A stretch of 64,000 nucleotides of DNA from Eleginops maclovinus (Eukaryota > Chordata > Actinopteri > Perciformes > Eleginopidae), in assembly GCF_036324505.1 (NCBI RefSeq), contig NC_086350.1:21307140-21371139 (forward strand), read 5' to 3'. Shown piece by piece: positions 1 to 9,100 of this stretch; position 1 is the first letter of the stretch; each line of letters opens with the position of its first letter. Below the pieces are notes generated by a model that made no database searches, was not told where the DNA came from, and was given only the letters and a program-made list of their open reading frames with translations. Both the position numbers and the translations under genes were made by a program.

Positions 1-567
1 CTCAGTCAGGACAAGGACATGGGGATTGGAGGATTCCACCCAGACTTTAAGTTGGTCCATTTTTGGCACCAAGCTTCTTACATTTACATGCAGAAAACCC
101 ATATTGTTTCTAACACAAAAATCATGGAAACAGAGATCATGTGACTGAAAACCATTGAGGGGGGGAACAGTATCAAAAGGACCAGGGTTGACATGAACAT
201 TACCAGAGATTATGAGTAGTAACACAATCAGAGCACGGCAAAGGGAGGATGAGTCATTGTGTTTACATTTGTCAAGTGTAGGAAGATTAGAAGGTAAAAT
301 AATCATATTGCTGAGAAGACTCATAACATAACATGAAGACAGAGGAGGAATAGTAATGTTTACAATTGATGGTGACCCCAGAGACAGTGTAAACAGCAGG
401 GAAGCCAAGTCTCTATTATAGATGTTGACTGAGTCAGTTTGATGGTCCGGCAAATGAGGGGGGTCGAAGAATATCAACTTCCCCATGTGCGCAACTGATG
501 AGGGGGGCGAGACAGTAAGGAGGAAAGCAAGGAGAAGGAGGACATTGAATAGTTTGAGGCAGGCCAT
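1..567 (-). CDS. LINE ORF2 N-terminus (partial, runs off the window)
   Basis: This open frame starts at an ATG at 567 and runs without a stop for 189 codons off the left edge. Residues 4-20 are strongly hydrophobic and resemble a signal peptide. A second short hydrophobic run (113-120) is followed by GNVHVNPGP (122-130), which resembles a 2A ribosome-skipping motif. The last 40 residues contain GFLHVNVRSLVPKMD and VLVLTE, the first two blocks of the APE-type endonuclease of CR1/L2-like non-LTR retrotransposons (Asn of HVN, Glu of LTE). It is therefore the 5' part of a fish LINE ORF2 encoding an endonuclease-reverse transcriptase. The remainder lies outside the window, so whether the element is intact is unknown. 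The endonuclease assignment is firm; the exact clade is inference. Confidence 0.8.
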   Translation of the reverse strand, partial: MACLKLFNVLLLLAFLLTVSPPSSVAHMGKLIFFDPPHLPDHQTDSVNIYNRDLASLLFTLSLGSPSIVNITIPPLSSCYVMSLLSNMIILPSNLPTLDKCKHNDSSSLCRALIVLLLIISGNVHVNPGPFDTVPPLNGFQSHDLCFHDFCVRNNMGFLHVNVRSLVPKMDQLKVWVESSNPHVLVLTE

Positions 568-905
568 GCTAGGTTCGAGGAAAAAAAGTTGCTGCTAACA
601 GTTAGCACAGTTAGCTGGATAAGTTAGGTCACACTCACCCACAAGTTGTATATCCACAGTCACGGACTTGTTAGTCCATAGTCTACATGAGTGTTAGCAA
701 GTAACCACCAGAAACATTAGCAGGCACTGGTGAGCAGATAGCAGGCAGAGGCTGGCTAGATTAGCTGGCAGGCAATGTGGATAGCTAACCAAGGGGCTAG
801 CAGGCTAATTAATCAAAGGGATAGCAGGCAAGCAGGCTAATTAACCAAAGGGCCAGCAAGCAAGCAGGCTAGGCAGGGTAAGAGGAGTACATGACGCATG
901 GGACA
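568..905. repeat. LINE leader and degenerate AGCAGGC-rich repeats
   Basis: No gene is visible. From about 710 to 890 the sequence is made of imperfect short repeats around GCAGGCAAGCAGGCTAATTA and TTAGCTGGCAGGC. They lead into the 69-bp minisatellite. The first 50-100 bases are probably the LINE 5' leader. Confidence 0.5.
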
Positions 906-914
906 GCAATGAAT

Positions 915-1325
915 CAGCAGATGGGGTTTCCACAGAGCAGTGTAGCAGCACGCCATAGGCAGCAAGCAGCAGTGAAGCAGCAGATAGAATTACCACAGAG
1001 CAGTGTAGCAGCAGGCCTCAGGCAACAGTGAGGCAGCAGGTAGGATTACCACAGAGCAGTGTAGCAGAGCAGTGCAGCAGCAGGCCTCAGGCAGCAGTGA
1101 GGCAGCAGGTAGGATTACCACAGAGCAGTGTAGCAGAGCAGTGCAGCAGCAGGCCTCAGGCAGCAGTGAGGCAGCAGGTAGGATTACCACAGAGCAGTGT
1201 AGCAGAGCAGTGCAGCAGCAGGCCTCAGGCAGCAGTGAGGCAGCAGGTAGGATTACCACAGAGCAGTGTAGCAGAGCAGTGCAGCAGCAGGCCTCAGGCA
1301 GCAGTGAGGCAGCAGGTAGGATTGT
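915..1325. repeat. 69-bp minisatellite
   Basis: Four nearly identical tandem units of 69 bp are visible; the marker TAGGATTACC recurs at 1041, 1110, 1179 and 1248, and a fifth unit begins at 1317 and breaks off. More diverged units precede them from about 915. The unit is CAG-rich. Because 69 is 23 codons, several frames stay open on both strands; this follows from the period and is not evidence for a protein. Confidence 0.9.
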
Positions 1326-1420
1326 GGAGCGACGGCCGTAAATTCACAGGGGGAGGATTTACGGGACAGAAAGCGTTGCCTCTCTTGCAGGAGGGCAAAA
1401 GCTGCGAGCCGTCGGGTGAA

Positions 1421-1797
1421 TTAGCAGCAAAACGCATTCACAGAAGTCCTGTTTTTGAATTGAGCATCTGCTGATTCAGGATTAATCCGTTGATTTCGAA
1501 AAACAAAGACGATCTTGAAGTTGTTATATATCCACTCCACTGCTCTAGCGCTGAAGTTGTCGGGGCGATTGAAGCGACACCAGACTGTAGCGTCCTGGTC
1601 TTCCACCGCCTGGATCCGCTGAGTGGTGGCAGGAAGAGGCGCTCCAACGATCAATTCAGCAGAACAGGTGAACTCGTCGCCTGTAAACTTGTCTACGGCA
1701 AGACCTGTGTAGATCCCGCTGTCAGACCGAGTCACACTGAAGATGGTCACAGACAGGACTCCTCTGGTCAGGTCTGTACTGTTCACAAATCTTTTCA
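1421..1797 (-). pseudogene. Immunoglobulin-superfamily receptor fragment
   Basis: The reading frame carries the second half of one V-type Ig domain (VTRSDSGIYTG, the usual D-x-G-x-Y-x-C region with Gly where Cys is expected). Without an intron it continues into the first half of a second V-like domain (ATVWC, AVEWIYNN, FKNRTS). It resembles CD300/pIgR-like or butyrophilin-like receptors of fish. The high-coordinate end abuts a hAT transposase fragment near 1798, and the low-coordinate end breaks off after FKNRTS. The lack of an intron between domains suggests a processed copy or an atypical exon. No signal peptide, membrane segment or complete domain is present, so it is a relic. Confidence 0.55.
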
Positions 1798-2675
1798 ATG
1801 TCTGCAGACATGTCTTGAATACGTCTGGAAATTGTATTATTTGAAAGAGGGGACTTGGGCTAATTCTTTAACGGCGCCAGGGCCGAGCATCTCTTGCAAG
1901 ATAATTTTGCATGCAGGCATTATTAATGTCTCTGCCACGGTGTGTGGTTGTTTTGATTTGGCGATGAGTTCAGCAACTTGGTAGCTAGCTTTAAGAGCTT
2001 TTTCACCCGTCTTGGTGGTTTTCCTCAATAACGCTGCCTGTTTCCCAGTCTGTTCACGCAGTTTAACAAAATAGTCTGTATTCTTGTTTTGAAGTGACGG
2101 GTGTTTTGTCTCTAAATGGCGTTTGAGTTTACTTGGAACCATGGCACTGTTGGACAACTTTTCCCCGCACACCAGGCATAGCGGAGTTGGAGCACTTGGT
2201 TCCCCGGTAAAGGTAAATCCAAAGGCAAGATAACTTTCACTGTACTGTCTTGGGCTCACCTTTTTTGTTTTCTTCTGACCAGTACTCGTGCTAGGGCTTT
2301 CATCTGGGTCGGAATTTTCTTCAGGACCCAGGTCAGATTGAGTACTTTTTCTTTTCAAATATTTATCCATAGTTATCACCTGCACTGTCTCACTCGAAGC
2401 ATGGCTATGAACTTCCGGCTGCTGCGGGACATATCACTCTTCTTCTTTGTATTTTTTAAGACCGTTGGCAACCAAACCAGCAACAACTAGCATTACCGTC
2501 ACGACATATCGCTCTGATACACTGCCCTCTATTGGAAGAGCATCGAATTGTTTTGCTGTCACTACATGCCGCTCACTTAGAACCAATCAGGTGAAATTGG
2601 ATAATTTTCCACGGCACACCTGATGATTTGTCACGGCACACTAGTGTGCCGCGGCACAGTGGTTGGGAAACACTG
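1798..2675 (-). pseudogene. hAT (Buster-like) transposase, N-terminal fragment with 5' terminus
   Basis: The minus-strand element begins with the hAT-like terminus CAGTGTTTCCCAACC at 2675. The ORF at 2385-1837 starts MDKYLKRKS and contains a BED-type zinc finger (CLVCGEKL followed by [11 protein letters not shown]). It continues into the helical region typical of ZBED5/SCAND3-like Buster transposases. The frame is lost after about 180 residues by what looks like a one-base shift near 1840, and the element is truncated near 1798 against the Ig fragment. The whole catalytic core is missing. The terminus directly abuts the end of piggyBac copy A, with TTCTAGCC between them. Confidence 0.8.
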
Positions 2676-2813
2676 TTCTAGCCTCCTAAGGCCCAAGATG
2701 TTTTTTTACATGCATTTTTTATTTCTCTTTGCTATTTGGGCTTTTTGGAACCTAATTAGAATAAAAACTAATTTTCATCTTTAGATGTGGTGTACTTTTA
2801 GAGAAAAATGATG

Positions 2814-2827
2814 TCCACATATGTGGA
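2814..2827. promoter_or_regulatory. piggyBac subterminal palindrome
   Basis: TCCACATATGTGGA is a perfect 14-bp palindrome about 130 bp inside the left terminus. The identical palindrome occurs at 13093-13106 in copy B. Related motifs sit near the right ends (CCACGTACATG at 10171, CCACATACGTGG at 21347). It is a likely binding site for the transposase cysteine-rich domain, by analogy with other piggyBac elements. Confidence 0.6.
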
Positions 2828-2985
2828 TTCTTGTTCCGAATCTCCATAAAACACAATTAAGTCACCTTTATGTAATAGAATGAAAAACTATTTATTTCCA
2901 CCTTGAACAGCAGTTTTTTTCACATAGACACACATTTTTGAACATGTTTTGATCAGAAAGTTAAAACAACAGGGAAACATTTCAT

Positions 2986-2988
<3 letters not shown>

Positions 2989-3032
<44 letters not shown>
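2989..3032. repeat. (CA)22 microsatellite
   Basis: Forty-four bases of uninterrupted CA repeat lie in the 3' flank of the piggyBac A transposase gene. Copy B has a shorter GT tract in the matching region (about 18343-18370). Confidence 0.98.
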
Positions 3033-3033
<1 letters not shown>

Positions 3034-3104
3034 CAATGATGTCACAAGGAGTACATGTGGAGATTCATGTAGGATCATGTACACACCTTGAAAATCACTG
3101 CCAT

Positions 3105-6100
3105 CTATGTGTGAAAAACTGAGTAACAGTTGCGTTCGGTTTGTAAGCACAAGAACACTTTGCAGGTAACACAACGCACTCGGGTTCTTCCAGTGCAGCC
3201 TGGTTGTCTGCAGCGCATCGCATTCTTCAGGCCAATCATCTCTGGGAGGTGGGCATTAGCCCTTCTGCGGACGGAGACATGGGGCAACTCTGTCACATGA
3301 CGTTTTACCCCTTGATTTGAATCTTCCTCTGAATCTTCCTCCGATAGGTCAGCATCTGCACCGTGATGCTGGGCCAAGAGGATCTTTGCCACTTCCATAC
3401 GGAACTGGAGGAACTGGATGTGTCTTGTCTTTGGTCCAGCACATATTGCATGGTCTTTGCGGTAGAGTAGCCAGCTGTTGGCTAAAGCCAGATCGGTGAA
3501 GTGCATTACCATCCGCATTGTCCACTTCTTAGTACGGGTGCTCATGCGATAGTAACTAATCATTCTATCTATCAAGTCAACTCCACCCATCTTGTTGTTG
3601 TACTGATGGACAATGCTTGGTCGCGAGACAGTGACGTATTGTTTCATCTTCTTGTCCCAGCGCTGGCAGGTGTCTTCAGGCTGTGTACCATGAACAACAG
3701 ACATCATCAATACTGGTTTGTTGTCATACCACTTGACTACACACAACTTTCCATCTTCAGCGGACACTTCTGCTGAGGTACCTCTTCCTGCATTTTTCAT
3801 GTCTTTGTCACTGGGTAACTTGTGGTTCGCTCCAGTGAGTCGGTTCTTCATTATTGTACCTGTGATGTACAGCTCCTTCTCCATCATTTTTTGCGCACCT
3901 TTGATTGTGGTGAAGAACCGGTCGCAATATACTTTTGTGCCACGTTGAAGAGTTTGGCACAGACGCTCGATGACTAAGCTTGCCAAACCCAGGCCCTCGG
4001 GTTCTTCAACCTTCTCAATCAGTGAATTTGTACCTTGATAGAGCTCAAAGTCGAGCACAATGCCATCTGCTGTAGCACAAACAAAGTTCTTTATGCCAAC
4101 TGGGTTTGGCTTCATTGGCAGATATTGCCTGCATGGACAGGCTCCCGTGAAGGGTATCATCTGCTCATCAATTGATGCGCAATCAGGACGGTTCAGAGAC
4201 TTGCAGCCTAGCAGAATCCGATCGAGAAAAGGCCTCACCTTCCAGAATTTGTCAGACTTCCTCAGGTCTTCAGGCACATCATCATCAATTACCACTTTTA
4301 TTGCTCCCCTCAGTTTGAAGAATCTGGCTCGCGTGAATCTGTCAGTGATGGCAGTGATTTTCAGTGCTTTGGACCAATACATTCTTATGGTTGGGTACCT
4401 GATGCAGGACATCAAAATGCAGGCACCAAAAAAGTGGTAAACCTCATCAACTGACATGTTGAGTGGGTCCCCACTCTTAGACAGTGTCATTACATTCGAA
4501 CATTCTGAAATCAGTGTCATCAGATCTCTATCTATGTACTGTTCAAAATAGTCTAGTGGGTTCCAGCCATGTCTGTCTAGATCAGTTTCGTCCTGATGCT
4601 GATACTCTGCAAGGTTTGGCATCAATGGAGTAGCCTTCCAGCGTATTCCACGTCCTGCACAACCAGAATCAGAATGAAATAGTATTTATTGCAGTAAGTT
4701 ACATTTTACCCATGTAAGCAAAATTGTATTGGTGCATAAAATACTTTTACATGAAATTTGAAGATTTACCCTCAAGGCGTGCTAAAATAATAACAATTAC
4801 CTTGTTTGGACTCTCCCTTTTTCTTTTTTTTGGTTTTGCTTGGTCCTGGTGTCGGCTCCTCAGAGTCATTTTCTGACCTATCAGTCTCAATTGTCTCAGT
4901 TCGACGTTGACGCCTGGGAGTGCTGGATGAACCTGTCCCTGTACTCTCTGTCCCTGTCAATGAACCTGTCAACAAGTGTTGTAAATAAGCATTTTGCCTT
5001 CAATCCTTTGCGTAGCCCGAAGCCCTAACTACATAACATAAACAAAAATCTACTGGGTCTTGGCTAACCATTATCTGCACCACGGACACGTTTACGTCCT
5101 CTGCTGTGCTCAGTGGGCTCAGGAATGGGGTCCTCATCATCACTACTGTCACCCTCATCCTCACTGCTGCTTTGCTCCTGTGGTGATGGTTGGTAATTTT
5201 CATCCAGGATGGGATCATCATTGTCAGACAAGTCCAAATCTGAGTTGTTTCCATCAATTAACCCAAGTAGCTCCATAGCTTTTTGCAAGGAAAAACGCTC
5301 TGGAAATAAAAACATGACAAATTCACATACAAATCAATGACATTCATGTACTTATGCATTATTTATTTGTACATTATTTCAGTGGTACAATGAACAGCTT
5401 TTAGCTGCAGCAGAGTTAGCTGCAAGCTAGTTTAGTTTACTAGCATATTACATTTTACTGACATTTTTAACCCACTAATCTATGTATGTATATATGTATT
5501 TAGTGATTGAATTGTTATTTATTATATTTAGACAATGTACAGCTTTTTAGCTGCACCAGAGATACTTTTTTTCTCATTTTACATGTGTGCATGTTTACTA
5601 GCATATTAGCTGTTTTGAGGAGCGTTAGTCCATAAGTACACATACGTGTACTTAATGTTTAGTGATATGCTAAGCAGTGGCGCGGGAACCTCTTTTTGAC
5701 CAGGGGTGCTGAATAAGAAAAAAATAAGGAATGTCCAACGATTTCTCCACCTATAAATGTTTTGAATTTTGACTGCTAAATACGTAATTTTAGCGCGGTG
5801 TACGGTTGAGGGTGAGACGTTTTAGAAATGTCCTTTGCAGCCACAAATTTCAATATTCTACACTCAGATAACATATGCAGGCATATGTCATCAACCATAG
5901 GCCTAGGCACATTAACTTTTTTTTTTACGATAGTTTTACGATAGGATTCTTTATAATTTAACTGATGTTTATTAGCCTACTTTGGTCAAAGTCAGACAGT
6001 TAGTTAGCTGACTAGCACAACTTAGATCTAACGTTACCTGGAGTAGAATCTGATGTCTGCGTCGGAGCCAGCAAACCACTGCGCCAATATCTCGCTGGAC

Positions 6101-9100
6101 CTTTATTTTACTGTGCACGTAACTCCCGTATTTCCTTTCTCAGATCCTCTACTTCTTTGGACAGGTCTTCCGTAGCTGATGCATACATGTCCAGTGCAGA
6201 CGGTTCAGGGACTTAATACAAAAAGTTAATGTGTAGCCTAGTGTCATGCAGACGCATTGTTGTTTAAAAAGTAGCCTAACGTTACAGTAAAAATACAGAG
6301 TCGGAAGTACGTCACAAAGCTTAATGCAAGTAGCGAATTACCAATTGTGCCCAATAGATGGCACTCTAATACAAAAAACGGCTTGTCATTCATGCTCATC
6401 AGCTAGCCTAATGTGTATCATTCATGTCTACTAAGACCATGATAAATACAATTGTCTTGATCTTCATCGTTTTGACAGCTCACCAGTCTCTTGTCTGCAC
6501 TGTCAGTTACCTTTATGACCTTTACATTCTAAACATTTTAAATTAAAACAGTCTCTTAATCTTGTGTCTCTCAATATTGTGTTGTAAATAAGTATAATAG
6601 CCCATTAGGCCTACTCCCTCATGGACACTGCATTTCTATTGCATTGCATATTATATTACATGTAAATAACAGTATATGAAGGAAATGTTGGGGAAATGAT
6701 GATTCAATTAAACAAATAGTTGTTTCAAGTTTGCTACAAATACTTTTATTAAGAGTTAATAACTAGCTCTTGAATGGTATATAGCCAGCCAATGGTATGT
6801 AACCATATTTATAACAACACACCCCAGCTGATCTGAGATGAGAGCCAACTGAGTGAAACATTAACAAGTAGTAGCTATTCAGTACAACATTTTGGTGTAG
6901 GCAGCAGTAAAATTCATTGAACACTAAAAAAACAATAACAATACAATTTGACATCATAACTAAGTGGCAGCACATAGGTATGCATCAAAATCATTTGCAA
7001 TAGAGGTATGCTATATAGAGTGATGAGAGCCAACTGAGTAAAAAATTAACAAGTAGCTATTCAGTACATTTGGTGTAGGCAGCAGTAAAATCCATTGAAC
7101 ACTAAAATATTTACAATTTGACATTTTAACTAAGTGGCAGCACAAAGGTATGCATCAAAATCATTTGCAATAGAGGTATGCTATATAGAGGTATTCATAG
7201 TGCAAAAAGCATATATAAACACACAATAAAGACATCAATGACAAAACTATACATTGCATATCAAACTGATTGGTGGGAGACAACTTGGTGGGACTCAGCT
7301 TACTTTTAATTGATGATACCAAAGGTGGCCTTGCGTTCTGCTGTGTTTTGAACAAAGGCTTTCATCAAAGGTTGAATGTCCAACATATCTAAAGTTTCCT
7401 GATGGACGTGCAACAAAGCCAGGTGTGTGAGCCTTTTTTGAGTCATCGTACTCCTCAACCATGTTTTTAGCCGCCTGAGTGTGGAGAACGACCTTTCAGA
7501 AGAGGCAACAGACACAGGCAGCGAGAGACAAAGTTCCATGAACTTTTCCACTTCATTCATCAATTCTCTAGTTTGAGGATGCAGTTTGCCCAAAAACTCT
7601 GCGATGTCTGTAGATGTTCGGAGCCCTTTGTCTTTGGTAAGACTACCCAACAGTGTGAGCTGCATGTGCAAGCGAGACTGGTCTATCTGGGTAGGGAGAT
7701 GGGGGGCAATGTCATCCAGACCTGAATAAAGTCCACTGGCAGCATCAGTGATAGTTTTCTCTCTCTTGGCTGCTGTTTTCATCCCAGGCTGGTCAAAGCG
7801 ACGGTCTAGCTCTGATGTTACAATATCCACAGCCTCAAAGAACTCCCGCTGCCACTGTTGGTGTCCTGTGCGTGGTGCGATGTCTTCCGCTACCTGTGTG
7901 TTTCTCAGACGAGCTGGAGTTTTGCTGGTTCTGGGTGGATGGGGCATTTTCAAGTTATACTGTGCTGCACACATTTCCACTTTTCTGATCAGGTCTTTCA
8001 CACATGTATCTTCTCTCAGTGCACACATTTGTTTTTTAAGTACACTGACACACTCCAAGGCACCCCCAACATTCGCCTTCTTGTGCTGGAGTACTTTGGC
8101 CACTTCTTCACATGGCTCAAAAAGGGCCTCACAGCTGACAAGGCCAAAGTAGGTCTTCCCCTTCGTTGCTTGTATGTAAAGACCAGCCAACTTAGCACGT
8201 GATTCACCTCTCATCGATTTGTCTTGCTGCAGCACTTTAATTGTCTCTAAAACCACACCATATGAACAACACACGCGTTTGATAGCCTTTGTGCGTACAG
8301 CCCACCTTGTTGGGCACAGTGACAGCAGGTTGCAGACAACGTCATCACCTCCAAAACATGACTGAAAGATTGCCTTGCGCTTTGCTGATTCTCCTATTAT
8401 CACAGAAAGATTCTGAACAAATGTGAGTGTGTCAGCGACTAGTTGTACCTCCCTTGCAGCCTCTTGCAATATTAAATCCAATGCATGGTTGGCACAGTGA
8501 ACGTATAGTGCACCAGGACATTGTTCTTTAAGTTTTGCCTGGACACCCGCAAAGCGGCCAGACATATTGCTGGCGCCGTCAAAGCAAAAGCCTTGAAGAC
8601 GATCCATGGGCAAGTTAAGACGAATAAAAAAGTCTCGGATGCATGAGAAGAGTGTGTCTGCAGTGGAATCCGGCGCATTATAGAATCCAAGAAAAACATT
8701 ATTAACAGAAAGATCTTTCCCCACGTACTGTAAGCTGCATGAAAACTGTTCATTGGAACTTACGTCGGTGGTTCCATCGGCCGTAAGTCCAAAGAAAGCG
8801 CTTCCTCTAGCATCTGACACAATGTGTCTCTGCACAGCGTGTGCCAGAATTTCCAAAATCTCGTTCTGGATTGTGTCAGACATCCAGTTGTCTCTGCGCC
8901 GCATCCAATCACGTACTTTGGGATTGTCGTACGTTCTCTCCAACATCATCTGCCAGAGCACGCCATCCCGATGGTTATGCCCCCTCAATGGAATTCCTTC
9001 ACGAGCAAGTAGCCTAATAGATCTAAACAGCAGCTCCAGTACAGTACTCGCTACTTTCTGTTCATTTGCTGCATGTTCGGATATCATTGCGGATATCGGC

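Noticed and set aside
990..1474. Long repetitive open frames on both strands
   Set aside because: They exist because the 69-bp repeat unit is a multiple of three without stops in several frames; no start context, domain or codon signal supports a protein.
5064..5315. ATG at 5315 as the piggyBac transposase start
   Set aside because: A splice acceptor lies between that ATG and the conserved ERFSLQKAME, and an upstream exon at 10109-10052 joins in phase; copy B has the same arrangement.
7161..7355. Small frames downstream of the hAT transposase
   Set aside because: Short, AT-rich, no homology recognised, and part of an internally duplicated non-coding block.
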